Shown here in pieces: positions 25,001-38,700 of a stretch of DNA of 64,000 nucleotides. The notes below the pieces were generated by a model. The model was not told where the DNA came from. It was given only the letters and a program-made list of their open reading frames with translations, and made no database searches. Where the stretch lies: NCBI GenBank assembly GCA_037447605.1, contig CM074804.1, forward strand, positions 3,240,001 through 3,304,000. Reading direction: 5' to 3'. A program made the position numbers and the translations under genes. Origin of the DNA: Zygnema circumcarinatum. Its lineage: Eukaryota > Streptophyta > Zygnematophyceae > Zygnematales > Zygnemataceae. Numbering within the stretch: position 1 is the stretch's first letter; every line of letters starts with the position of its first letter.

Positions 25001-28000
25001 TGCGTGTAGGTACACTCACATGCTAACAAAGTGAGAGCTTGCGGAAGTTAAATGCTGCATTCTTCATCTTCTGACGAGGATTGTTAAAGTGAAGTCTGCC
25101 ACTGTGCGAGAGCTCAAAACCCTCCTGCGCTGTCCATAGCTGTCGGCCCTACTGTTTGGAATGTGCTGATCATGCATCTCGTTGCTATCGCAGAATCAGG
25201 CCTCAACACAACAGCAAGCTCATTACCTAGCCATATCCCTTGCTGCCTTAGCCGACAATGAGCAGTTGGCACTTTCGCATATCCGACTCCTTGCAGATGC
25301 GAGGTTGAGTCACATCTTGTGCCCAGTGCCCTGCATGACTCTGGGACTCCTTGGCAGCTCTGATGAGACAGAAGACACTGCGCAACACCTCGAGGACTTG
25401 CAGCTATCTGCTCATAACGTGTCGCCTGGCTCGCTTTTAGATGCTTGGCTTCTTCTCTTCAAGGGCTCAGTATCAGGCACTTGGCATTCATCACAAAAAG
25501 TCAATCTACCGGACAGCTGGGGCACATCTGCAGACCGAGCAGTTCAAGAAATGCGACTGTCATGCGCCGCTCATGTGAGTTACAAAATGTCTCTGAGCTC
25601 ATAAGGTACGACTGAGCTTTTGTAGTTGAAACAAGTTGTCTTTGGATGGAACTGGCACTCCTTAAGTTCGGATGTCAAATGACAATTGTCTTGAATGGGA
25701 TGCAACCAAATAATAGCGTCAGATCTGGAACAAAATCTAGTGATGGACCAGTGACTGCTGCTAGGTGTGCAATAGGAGCCTGCTATACAAGTATGTATAG
25801 AATTCGGGTGTATAGATTCTCTGCCTTACTGAATGGCATGAACCCGATACTGAGTTTGTTTGCTCCATCAATGCGTATGCCATTTGAAGACGACATCGTG
25901 CTCAACCGAGGAGTAGGCCTTCTCGAGACTTGACCGATCATTAAGTCATGCTCGCTTAAGGTCTCTGAGATTGGAGCTATACTGCACAAGCACGGACTGT
26001 TGGGGTCGCAGGGATTGCAACACGAAAAATGAGAAACGCACGTCTTAACTTGCCTGTGCACCTTGTTGCTATTGCAGCCACGCCGAACCGTACAAGTTCT
26101 TGTTCGAGACGGTGGGCTGAATTATCTTTTAGCAAGTCGTGCATTGGAATTCGGCCTTGTAGACAAAGTGAGTCTTCATCCATCTACTAAATCGTACCTT
26201 TCAAAGAGTCGTCATGGGCGTTTTCCTAAGTATGCTCGTCGATCATTGTCAGCTGACTTAACATAGGCGAAGAAAGACATTGGTGTTCTCATCTGCAATT
26301 TGTCTTTTTGTTGTTAATAATAGCCCAGGATAAGTTCCTATTTCAGGGACTGATACCCATTCTGCTTTCTGATGAATAGCTTTCTGTTCTCATGTAAATG
26401 CAGGCGCTCCAATACTCGACTGACGCCCTAAAGCTACGGTTCACAGTTTTCAGCTATATGTTCAGCGAAAAAGACGAGCCGCCACCAGAGTTTAAGGAAG
26501 AGTCCCCACAGCCACCAAAGGTGCCATCTTTGTCAGCCACGGGGGACGGTCTCAAGTCAACCTGGCCATCTCTTAAAGTCTCTCAGCTGGAGGATGCCAT
26601 CAACGAAGGGGGGGTTATCTCCAATCAGTGGCGCATTTTAGGAGACTATTTGGAGAGCTTGTTTCAGGTAAAGTGCTTGGCAAACCTTACTTCTCGCTGG
26701 ATGAGGAACCATTATTGATTTTCCTGACGGCCCTATCGGTCACTAGTTTTACGACATTTTTATTTATTTATTTTTATCTTGAGGTTCACCTGATGCTGAG
26801 ATTATCGGAAGTGGAGTTCTTACCTGGTGATTAACATTTGAACTCTATAAATCCGAAGTCGCTGAGTGACAAAGTGCATGTGAAATGCAGATAGGCACTG
26901 TTTCCGAGCTTTCTGGCTTGGTTGATGAAGCTGAAAAGCATTTCAAGGCTGGTCACCGGATAGCAACAGCATTGGAGTTTGTGCATCTGCAAGCATCGTT
27001 CGCTTCGGCGCTAGGTCAGAAGTCCTCTCCTCCTCTGGCTAGGCCCACAAGCATCTTTCTTGATGCATGATAATGAGACGCAACAGAATACATTCTATTT
27101 TGAAAGAGAAGGCCGCAGAAACAAGTCAAGTGTGTTGATGCCCACCATATTGACCATGATACAGGAGAGACTCATCGCAAGCAACACAAATGGGTCGCAG
27201 CAGAGAAAGTATTCGAAACTGCAGCTTCAGCTTTGCAACGGCTGCAGAATTTGCATGTTTTAGGCCAATGCCACCCTTGCTGGTCCATCTGCCAGGCAGA
27301 TTTACATCGCCGTATGGGAGATTTAGCAAGACGAAGGAATGACATCCTCCCGAAAAACCATGAAGAAGATTGTCATAGTGCAAAACTATCAAACCTGAAG
27401 TCCGCACAAGGAGCAGCATTGCCCAATAATAAGGCAGCGACTAGTGAGAGAAAGGAAACTATGAATGATGCAGGATTCAAAATGGGTGCTTCTGATAACA
27501 AGGCGGTTGTTGTAGCTCTCAAGCACTATGCTGCTGCAGAGTCTTTCCTCGCGCTGTTGCTCCCAGATCATGCCGGCGTGGCGCAGGTGCAGTTGTCAGC
27601 GGCGAAACAGGAAGAGCCCGGACAATCACCTACTGTAACCCAAGATAGCTCTGTGACTGAAGAAGGGGAGAAGCAGGGGAAACGAGCACTGGTGAGCAAG
27701 AGCAAAGGTTCAAAGCGAGGAAAAGCACAGGGGATGAGTCAGAACGATACACGACCGAGAAGCGGCAGTAATGTAGAGGAGAAAACGCATTCTGGTTTGT
27801 CTTATGCTGAGGGGCAGTCCAGAGCAGATGTAGAAGTGGATAGTAGTGAGGTATTTAATGGAACTGGCCGGAAAATTCGGACACGTCGGCGGGTTCAAAA
27901 GGTGATAAAGACAGACAAGGTTAAAGAAAATGGGGTGATGCAGCTTGCAACTACGAAGGCAGTAAATGTGGCATTTACAGCTTCTTGTGAAACAGGGAGC

Positions 28001-31000
28001 GGAATCTCACATAGGGACAAGAATGACACTACTCTAAAAGGCTTCTCAGTTGAAGAGTGTACCTGTGCAGAACTTGATCAGTCAGTGACATCTGAGCTAA
28101 AGTCGCAATTGTCGCTCGATCAGTTTATTGAGGGGACATTTCATGATGAGGTCAGACGCAAGTGGGCTCTGAGCATATGGCGGTCCTGCGCAGAAGGAAA
28201 GCTGGCCAGACTGCTGGTCCAACAAGGTGAGACTTTACATGGTATTCCGTCTTTGCTTTTTGCAGTATATTCATGAAACTCTGGATTCTGTTCTGGGTGT
28301 CTTCCAAGGTTTGCATGCTTTGGACAGTCCTAGTTTGATTTCTAATGACTCACTGGAATTGTACAATCATCGAGGTGGAAATTTTTAAGATAGAACTCTA
28401 CTGCCTAGAATCCATGCATCGCTGTCACGACTATGACTCGGTCTATTGTGTAGCATGCACTGTGCCTGAAATTGTAGATGAGATTTTCATTCTTTGCACA
28501 GTTTTTGTACTTGTTCAGGAAAATGCTATGTTTCAATCGGACACCTGCAAACGGCAGAGGAATGTTTTGACCTTGCTGGCAAGACTGTTCAACACAGCTC
28601 AGGCTCGCCAGAAACCTATGGAATCCCACTAGACCAAGAGGCTAATTATCCTCGTCATCCTATTGAGGAAGCGGCTTTGTTGCTCAACAAGAGCCGTCTG
28701 AAACTGAGACGGCGCTGCAGAGAAGGTTCTACCATGGCAGGAATGCATCACTCGGACGTGCTAAGAAATTGCCAAACCAATGCTGTAGAAGATCTGGGTA
28801 AAATATTTGACTGGCTACATCGAGCGTTCAAGTTGTGCCTTCATGTTCCGATTCTGCTGATGGAGGTATGGCCTTGCATCAGACAGGAGAATACTTATTA
28901 ATCTGTGGAATGGGACGAACATCTGAAGTTCATTTTTTTTTGTTTTTAGCTTTCTTGTTCAACATCTTGGCTACTTCCGTTAGCCTATACTCATTCAGCA
29001 ACCTTGATGAATTTGGCAGATTGCAAGTCTTTTGGCGATTCTCTACTCCGCCCCTGTAGGCAGCAAGTGGTTGCAGTCCATTCTGCCATCCAATAAAGGT
29101 CCATGGGCAACTGCAGCGTTGTTCCACGGAGTTTCAGTTGGAATGACGTCACTCCAGCAACACATCACTGTTATGGAATCCAAGCTGCAGAGCCAACCAA
29201 AGAAAAACATGAAGGTGGGCATCATCATGGAATGCTCGTGAAAGTTTCACGTCTGTCTTGTTTGATTGAATCAGGAGAAAATTGCTCATGCTGTTCCAGA
29301 TTTTGGAGAGAAGGGAATCTGGACGATATGGGGGGAGAAAATGCTGGTGTCCTTTGGGAGGTCTATGTATGTTACAAGTTAAAAAGTAGACAGCTTAAAA
29401 GGCCAGGAATTCAAAGGTTGCTCTTGCGCTAATCTGATTTCTTCACAGAATGTAGACAGTTCTGCGTAGATCACCTGCACCGTTTTTTTTTTCTTTGGAA
29501 ACCCTTTGAATCCACACGAGTTGTGTCTTGAAAATGGCTCCGTGTAAAGTTTTTCGTTTATGATCAGTCTTTCATTCCAACGTTGTTTTCATTTTGCTTT
29601 GTTTCCAGCTTAGTCAGCAGGAAGAACAGTCCTTATCCGACAGCAACTCAGAAGCTGCTAAGCTGTACTACAAGGATATGCTGGAAGCTCTCCGGTAAGC
29701 TTTTGTGAAATTGCAAGAATCGCAAAAGAAGAAGCCAGAAAATTTGTTTGCACATGTAGAGCCCTCTAAACAACTTCAGAATCTTGCTTGCATCCAACAA
29801 TTCACAAATTTCATTCAAGCTCACGAAGGTCCCACAGAGTTTCCCACACTGTCAGATTTCAGATAAAGTCGAAGGGGCCAAGCAGATTGATCTTAGAACG
29901 AATTTTAGTACTTGAATGCTGGTTGTTAACGGTTTGGGTCAATGTAAGAATTGGCTCTTCGTCGGACTTTTGCAGCATATTAATTGGATGGTGAATCTAG
30001 ATAAAATCTCCCGGAGAAAAGCCCCTGAAAACGAAGGTGTGCGCCCCCCAAAGCATTCGAGTAGGCTGTATAATAGTACTGATTGATTGATCGATCTCCA
30101 CTTTACAGGCTTGTCTCAACGGCAATAGATAGCCCAAATCTCGAAGACTTCTTCAATTGTCACGTCGCATCGAAGCTACCGGCGGGCTTGACCCTTTGCT
30201 GTATCACTGCCGTAGACCTCGGAAAGGCGGGCCTGCTCCCTGCACCGGAACTGGACCCGGAAGCTGAACCTGAAGTTACTGAGTCCAGCTGCCTTTTAAT
30301 TTCTAGAATTGCGAATGGACGGATGCCAGTTGTCCTACTGCTGCCAAGTACAATAGACAACTCAAAAGGTGAGTTTCAAAACATCTAAAACAGAATAATC
30401 ATATGTTTCGGAATATGGTGCTGTATACAAGCACTATTGTGTTAATAGAGTTCAGGCCGGCCAATAAGTTAAGTACTGGTACTGGTACTTAAGTACTGGT
30501 TTAAGCCCCTATAATCGATGAACTGCATAATCTTGTTTACAATACTCTGTCCACTTCGAGTCCTCGAACTTCACCATCGGATTTGCTATGCAATCCTCGT
30601 CCCTTTGCGAACAATCACATATATTGAGGACCAATTGGCCCCTGACAACTATAAACTTCATTGGCGACCAGAGAGTGTAGTGGCCACATATTGCTAGATG
30701 TTTCAAGATACTCTGCCATGTAAACTGGCCCTTACTATGTCCACTTAAAGCGTTGCTGGCTGTTAACCCTCCATCGCTCTCTCACTGATCGTTGCTTTCT
30801 GTTTCACAGATGGTGATAACGACTTCAGTGATGATGACTTGAGTGACGTTAGCAGCGTTTGCAACTCATCTGGATTTGCCACCCCAACAAAGTCAACACC
30901 TATAATTTATCTTTTATCCTCGGACAGTGATGAAGAAGGTAGTGGTATTGAACAGCAGATAACTCGAGGCATGAAAGGAGGAGAGAGGAAAGCTTCAGAT

Positions 31001-34000
31001 GCGTACCAAAATTTTTCTGGCGAGCAACCCCTGGGAGTGAAGAAGCTCGTCTCGGAGTTCCTAGCCATCATGCATGAAAGTGAAAAATCCACAAGTAGCA
31101 ATCAGAAGATGGAGACAAAGGAGGAGAAGGCTGCGTGGTGGAAATGGCGCTTGAACTTGGACCTCCGCTTAGAGTCTCTCCTCAGGTGTGAACAGCTTTG
31201 CTTGCACGCGTGAAACGCATGGTCATTGCACTACCTGATGACCTTCTGTTCAGCAGGCATCGTCTGGTTTTTGTGCTTTTTCTGTCAAAAGCTCGTGGTA
31301 TGCCAAACACTTGAACTAATCTCACGATTTAATTCGATTTCAAACTTGCAGAAACATTGAAGAGAGGTGGCTTGGTGCTTGGAAATGTCTGCTCTTGCCG
31401 GAGCCTGCCGATGTTTTCGAGGCGGCTGAGCTTCAGGCTCGTTCCAGGGCCCTTACTTCTCTCATGATGGTGAAGGCTGGGGAAGTTGTGGGCCATAAAG
31501 AGGAGATCGCGAGTATGCGACCCACACAGTTTGATGAAGAGATTGTTCGACTGCTAGTGCTTGGGGCCGGAAGCATCTCAGACGAACAGTTGAGGGATGC
31601 AATAATTCAGATATTGGATCGCATGACAGCTGCCATCTACCGCCAATCTCAGGAAGAAGAAAATGCAGCGTACAAAATGGTGAGTGTTCGACGGAATGTG
31701 AAAGAGGAGTTGGAAGGGAAGTTTCAGAACTTGGTGCAAAAGAAGTCAGTGCAGGAGCTGGTTGAGGCCTTCCTAGTGACATATGCAAAAGCTTCTTGGA
31801 GAAAAGAACCTGAAGGAGATAACTCTAGCAAAGGAGAGGTGGTTGAGGAAACTCCACGAGTGGCAAGGGGAAGACGAAGAGCTAAAGCGAAAAGAGATGG
31901 AGCTTTGGCTCCTGATCCTGAGCCGGAGGGGCACCTCAATAAGCAAGCGACTGGGCACTCAAAACGACACGCTTTAGAGCTCCTGCTTGATGGGAATCTA
32001 CAGGTACTGCCTTTCACTTAGCTTGGGACTCCGGGATGCATATGGTGTAATCTGTTGCAACAGGCTAGTCGTTGAATAGTTGCGATCGATAGCAAATATT
32101 ACTGGAAAACCATCCCGCTCGCTATTTGTTGCAAATTGCAAGTATTACGCGCACCAAATTTCTGCACCTTGCAGAGAATTGGGACATGACCGCCTGTACA
32201 ACTTGTGACTGTGATACTAATGTGTAATCTTTTCACTGCACGTAAATGGGATGTAGATGAGTTGAGATGTATGAATGAACTCTGAAGAAATGCACGCTTG
32301 AAGGCTAGAAGCAGGGGCAGGGTGGTCATTTGAGTGTGCATGTGCTTGCACGTTAGAAATACTTCTGTGCAGCAGTTTGTGACGCTATTTTGAGCTTTTC
32401 TCTCCTTGGTGCCGATATCTTGCAGGTTCTCCCTTGGGAAAATATTCCCTCCCTTCGTGGTGGACGAATCTATCGAATGCCAAGCATCCCTTCCGTGCTC
32501 GCTCTTCTTGCCCATTCTCGTCATACAAAAGCGGACAGATTTGCTGAACTCCCGGCAGACCTGCCATCGGGGTCGAGGTTTAGAAGCGTTCTTGGCGATG
32601 TGCCCGACATGCAATGTAGGAGTGAGGAGCTTGAGAGAGGGGGGAATTCGTGGGAACGTGTGCCTGCTGCAATTGACCCTCAAAAGGCGTTCTACCTCCT
32701 CAACCCGAGTGGAGATCTGGTGGCAACGCAAGCCGCTTTTCAGGAATGGTTTGCAGCTCAGCAGGGATGGCAGGTAAGCTGAGGGTCAGAGAATTCGAGT
32801 TATGGGATCGTTTGGCTCTGTTGCTTGGCTCTGTCTCATCATGAACTGCAGATTCAAAGTATATTCATCTCGCTGGTCTCATTGGAGGGGCACGTTTTAA
32901 TGCTCATTTTCCACCTCCTGCAACTGACAAGTGTTGAACAGAAAATTGAAGGCGCTCTGAACTTTTGCCTTGCGGATCTCAGGCTTGCATTTTGAGCGTG
33001 TTTCATCAAGGTCCAATATTGATACCTGTTTCGGCTTCCTGTGGCTCTTTACACTAATCTCAGGAGATTAGCAAGTACGCAGCTGACACTGACACGTTTC
33101 GCTTTCCCTCTCTCAAACTGCAGGGCACAGTCGGTCAAGTTCCAAGCGCGGAGGATTTTTCTTCAGCTCTCCAAAATCACGATCTGTTTGTTTATTGTGG
33201 TCATGGCAGTGGTATGAAACACACACGAAAGGGCATGTCAAGCTTGTTTTCGAATACGTCTGTGCTTCATATTCTGCAATATTGCACCATTTGGCACTTA
33301 ACACCGGAAAACCCAAACACGTCTGGCCTCATTATTTCCATTTCAAACATTAACATGCCGGTATTTGCGTGTTTCGATTCACTCGGACAGTTTTCGCTGG
33401 TTGTACAGTGTCCTAGGACCATGGACTTTTGCCTCTTCTACTAATGGTCTAAGTTGTAGTGCAGCACTCAGAAGTCGTATCCTCTACCAAGAGAAAACTA
33501 ATAGCAAGCTTCTGCTCTATGCACTGCAGGAGAGCAGTTTTTTCCAGCCAAAAGCCTTCGAAAGCTCTCCAAATGTGCAGCTGCGTTCCTCATGGGGTGC
33601 AGCAGTGGCAAACTTTCATTGCGCGGAGACTACGAGCCTGTGGGCATTCCACTTGCCTATTTTATGGCTGGATGCCCCGCCTCTGTTGCCAATCTGTGGG
33701 ATGTCACAGACGGAGACATCGACAGATTTAGTCGAGCTGTGTTGGAGGAGTGGCTCAGCAAAAGGTCAGTTCTGCAAGAGGGCAGCAGCATATCCGATTC
33801 AACGAGTGAGAGCGAAGGAAAGGGAGGCCAGTCCCTTGGAGATGGGGAAAGGGTAGTCACAAGGTACCGTCGTAAGAGGGACCCGTCTGTGCCAGTCAGT
33901 GGAAGAATCGGAGGAGAATCGCATCCACCAATAGATACAAGTGGAGCCAGAACACATAATTTGGGCGGGAGATCAGACCGGAGCCTGAAGATAGCAGATA

Positions 34001-34206
34001 CCTCGTTGTGCGGAAGACGTGGTCCTGGTTATGGAGCAGCATCTGCAGCGAAGGTCCCACCCTTTGAAGCATGTTTAAGTACAGCAATCATTGGAGGGCG
34101 TCGAGCATGCCGACTAAGACACCTTATTGGATCTGCACCGGTTTGCTATGGGATACCAGCAATGCTGCTGAAAGATGCCCCTTGCGAAAAGTCTTTGGGT
34201 CAATAG
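19049..34206 (+). CDS. ESP: Separase (cohesin-cleaving caspase-like protease), about 26 exons
   Basis: Starts MAAKASLTGRP at 19049; the first exon ends at 19830. Further exons follow at about 20155-20332, 20587-20700, 21381-21970, 22960-23249, 23881-24101, 25195-25575, 26403-26668, 27163-28225, 28519-28866, 29022-29213, 30109-30368, 30811-31185, 31352-32001, 32427-32773, 33123-33211 and 33530-34206, plus smaller ones. The C-terminal protease domain is complete: LLDGNLQ joined to VLPWENIPSLR, then DLFVYCGHGSG with the catalytic His, and FLMGCSSG with the catalytic Cys, ending in APVCYGIP. Separase cuts the kleisin subunit of cohesin at anaphase and is held by securin until then. My tally is about 2,600 aa, somewhat longer than the Arabidopsis protein. 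The N-terminal part is a helical-repeat scaffold with a charged low-complexity insert at about 27590-28000. Not every junction was phase-checked. Confidence 0.93.
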
Positions 34207-35721
34207 CCAGCTCTTAGTGCTCGAAGGGCAGGGTTGTTTGTCAATACTTGATGGTGCAAGCAAGAACGGTTGCGACCCCCTTTCCTAGTGACGAGGGTCC
34301 ATAGATGCTCCAGGGAGGAGCTGGAAGCTGCGTAGCTGTGGAAAAGGTAGCATATGGAGTAAAAATAAGGCAGCAGTGGAATATGGAATTTGTACAAAAA
34401 AAATATATCATTAAAGTGGAATTGTTGGGAAACCCCAGGTTCGACAATGGAAAGGACAGTAGATAAAGATGTTAGTTTCAAGAAACACTCAAGACTTCCA
34501 TTGTCATTTGCTGTCTCTTCTAAGCTTGGGAGTGGCTCAGGCTTTGGGAACACTGTTGAACCGACCATATATGAAGACAGAGACAATTTTATCGCCGTCG
34601 GTAAATAAAAATCTTCAAGTACACTTTACGGCCACTAACTACTCTGCTTATAGATGCAAAAAATAATTTTCTACCCCCCTATTCCTTTTTCGTTCTCTGG
34701 TTTGTGTTCCAACCGCACGAGGAGAAGAGGACAAAGGAGGAGAAAGAGAGGGAGGATGAAAAATGTTCTGCATCTCGTTCTGCATGTCAGCCTGAAACTT
34801 CTTTTGAGCTTAAAAATCTACAAAATGCTTCAGCAGTCTCACTTCTCTTAACATTTCATAGAAACGATTGAATGAAAGTCTATACGCCTTGTAACCGCCT
34901 CCTTATATACCAAATCTCTCTTCTCTCTCATGAGCTTGCAAATGGTTCACGGTTTGAAGGCTCTGCTGAGTCCCTTGTTCACCGAGACACACCCCTCCGC
35001 GTTGCAAGGCACGAGGAAAGTGGGAAGAGGCGGGCCCTGCCCTGCCCTCCCAGGGCCTCCTCCCACAGCCAGCCCCTAGGACTGGCTCCCTCAAGAGTCG
35101 CACGAGAGAGGGCCCGCCCTTGCTTCGAGACATCGGGATATATCGGGACGCTATAAGAGCGGCCGCGAGGAGTGGCGCGGTCCGTACGGAAGAAGATTTT
35201 CCCGGTGCTACCCGAACTAGGGATGGATATTTATGACGCAGTGTCGTGTGTGTATTAGAATTCCAATCAAAATTGTAAAAGTCAGGCCGTTTTATAAAAC
35301 ACTTTTAGAATGGCCTTACAATATTATGTCCGTATAATCGTACGAAAAACCTCCGACGGGCAGCGCCAATTCACCGACCGTATGACCTTTATGTTCCGTT
35401 CAAATGCAGCGGGCGTACGGCCGTTCTTAAAGTGTTTTAAGACTGAAACTTTTGGATATTAGAACGTTCTAATTTTGAAATCTAAAACTCTAAAAGTCCC
35501 TTGTACGGACTTTTGCCGTCCCTAGCCCGAACAATGTTTTTGCGCACCTCCATACGGTACGGCATTCGTACGGACACCCAACGATCGGACAACTCGCGGA
35601 GCCCCGCTGGCGGGCCGCTCGATCCGCGCCCGCGTGATAACCAACCGCGGCACGCCACGTAGACAAGAAGCCCGGTGGCCCCGGCCTCGCTGGCACTGCC
35701 CTGCAGCTGCAGCCCGTCGTC

Positions 35722-35756
<35 letters not shown>

Positions 35757-35783
35757 CTCCCTGTACCCTTCTCGCTCTTCCTC
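34207..35783. other. Intergenic region between separase and the methyltransferase
   Basis: The first part is probably the separase 3' UTR. GC content rises from about 34980. Between 35300 and 35640 there are several GTAC-containing palindromic motifs (for example atacGGTACGGcattCGTACGG at about 35552-35575) and at 35652 a CCACGTAG box; a (CT)n tract at 35727-35753 precedes the first exon. These look like promoter elements of the downstream gene. Confidence 0.5.
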
Positions 35784-38700
35784 ATGGTGGCTCTTTCGCC
35801 GACGACGTCACTTGGCCGCAGTTCCTTTGTTCCTGTACGTCGCCTACTCTCGCCTCTTGCTTCATACGCACACCTCTCAACCCCCTCTGCATTGTTGTTT
35901 CATTCAATATCGAAACAAGTATCGTATACTTATGCATGATAAGTATACATATATATTTTTTTATTATTTAGATATACATATATATTTTTTTATATATTTT
36001 GATTGGTATGCATGTATTTTTCTGCAGTTTGCACGATATGTTCACATGAAAGCACAATGCGGTCGATTTGTCTAAATTGTAACCTTCGTGTTTCCTTAAC
36101 TGAAAGTTTCCAGAAACTTTCACTTGAACTTGTTTCCGTCATTCCTCTACGGCATGCAACGCAGGGAACTTACGGAATCAATGAGTCAAAATTTGGAAGC
36201 TGCTCCGTCAGACAACGCAGGACCAATGTGGAAAGATATTCAGTGCAGACTTTTGCAAGTGTGGCATCGCCCGAAGTGAAAAACTCCGACCTGAATGCTC
36301 CTGATAAAGAATACACTCCCTCTGGCATGTCATCTATGAATGTGATGACTGTTGCAGTCAACTCTCTCTTCTCTTTTCAGGTAAACGTTCAAGAAGAGCC
36401 TGATTTAGTTGCTTTTGAACAGTAACTTTACTTGTTTGTTATATTCATTGCCCGTTTCTTTTTCAAATCAAACCAGAAAACTACACATAATTAGTTCCAT
36501 TCTGTTTTTTTTCGCTTATGACGAGCCGTGCTTTACTCTCAATATTCTGCTTTTGAGGCTGTCACCGCCCGTGTTTGTTTTGCCAGTTTGCGTATTTAAA
36601 ATTAGCAGCCAAATGTCTAGTTTGCTAAACCAAACAAGAACAACAACAACAACAAGAACACTTGTTATGGTTTGAAAGTTTTGAAAGAAACGAAGGTCAG
36701 GCTTGGGGTTACCTGACCTATAACAACGCCTCTGTAAGCAAAAACTGAATCATTTATAGGCATACGAACTATCAGGCTAATAGCACCAACATGGTAATCC
36801 ACTAATGGAAAAAATCGGGCCGCAATCGTCAACCATTAGTATTAGAAGCTCGAATGCGTAGTGCAACAAGTTTTCCTAATATCGTCTCCAATGCAAGTTG
36901 GATTTGTAAGAGATAGTCTTGGCAAAAATTGGCATATGTATGTTTGAGGCAACAGTCATTTCGTAAAACAATGTTGTTGCAAAACATCTAACTCGATTTC
37001 TTCCGGCCCAGTCAAGTTCACGCGCGAAGTACGAAAACTGTGCGTCTGGGTGTGCAGCCCTTTTTTAGATTTGCTGCCAGCAAGGCTCGGGAGATGATGG
37101 TTAAGCGCGGGGATGTTATCGGCTACCCCTGGGCCCCTGCCTTGTCCAAACTCCGAGAACATGATTGGGAAGCAGAGGCCAAGCAGATTGAACGAGTGGA
37201 TTTGGAGTACCCTGAGTATTACATCAAGCCGTTCCATGCTTACGAGAAAGGAAATCTTTCGTGGGATGCAGCACTAGAGGCGGACCTTGCAGCACGATCA
37301 GTGCATGCTACTGTCTTCGACCCCTCAGTATGCTCCGCTGCCTCTCTGATGCATTCATTTCTGCTAAAACTGCTGAAGGAGTTCGCTTTCAGCTGACTAG
37401 GAATTCAGGAATGTTCTTCGTTCTGCTTTGCCCATGGGAAGTAACTTAAGGTCACTTTACGGTGATCACTTGAACAAATCCAAATACAGTGCTCTGATCT
37501 TTGGAGCTCCTTCGATTGCCATGGCAGAGGGAGGCTATGGATTCCGCTGGAGACTCGAAGATGCGGCAAAGTTATCATCAGAAGATGAAGAGTCTATTGA
37601 GGTTGCCTGGTGGAGCCCCCAGGAACATAGTAGATGTGGGCTGCGCCACTGGCCTGAGCACTTTCGCGTTACATGAAGTGAGGGTTCAAACACATATTTT
37701 GCTGGCCTTTGAAGTTGACTCTTCTTTGTGCTTTCTTTCGCTGATTATTTCTCTTTAAGAAATAGTCCTTTGATCTCACTTTTGGGGGATGTGCTCCTGT
37801 ATGTGTGTGCTTCCAATTGACTTGCGTTTCTGTCACTTTCACTGGCTTTCTTCATTCGCGAAACATGTTAACATGAATATCATCAATGAATATTAATTTG
37901 AACCTTGTTGGCATCCCTGTGAGAATCATTTTGAAGGTCCACCATTACTGTGAACTCATCAAAGTTCTCAACAGGAGTTTGCCCCTTTTAGTGATCAAGC
38001 CATAGGCATTGCTGAACATGGAGGGAGAGGCGTTTGGCTCCACGCAAAAGTCCTGGTTTCTTTAGGGTTAGGATTAGGGTTAGGGTTCAGAGTTTAGGAT
38101 TGCTTTTGAAGTTACTTTACAAAAATGTGTGGTGACGGGATTTATCGAGGTATTGGTGGTTTGCATCCTTTTCGACAGTTCTTGTGTTCTCTGACCTCTC
38201 CTTTGTGAATGGTGGCATGGTGGTCGCAGACATTCCCTGAAGCAAAGCTGATTGGATTGGACCTATCACCATATTTTCTTTCTGTTGCCAACTACAAACT
38301 ACGACAGATACTTGCGGAGGTACATTGCATTTTACTCTCGTTCACTACATCTCCTTATCGTGCCTCTGCTTTTTCTCTTTTCCCTTGAGTCGCTTCTTGC
38401 ACTCTCCTCCTTTTCCGGTTCTCCCTCTCCACTCTGCAGTTCCACCATTTCCAACCGTTCCCTCGATTTTATCCCTTTTTTTCCTCCGACCTGGCCAACT
38501 CCAGGACACATTCAAACTTTCTGGTCGGCTCCTTTCTGGATAGGTTGGCATATCCTTTCTACCCCAAGATTATTGTGCACATGTGCACTGATTCTTGCGC
38601 TTGAAGCTGCTGGAACTTGTGGTGGCAGGGCAGCCAGCTGCAAGTGCAGTTCAAACATGCGGCTGGGGAAGCAACGGGACTGCCGTCTGAGTCTGTTGAC

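Noticed and set aside
35784-35834. Methyltransferase translation start in the first exon (MVALSPTTSLG)
   Set aside because: It does not join in phase with the next exon, where an in-frame ATG at 36057 begins a complete transit-peptide-like sequence. Kept only as a probable 5' UTR exon.
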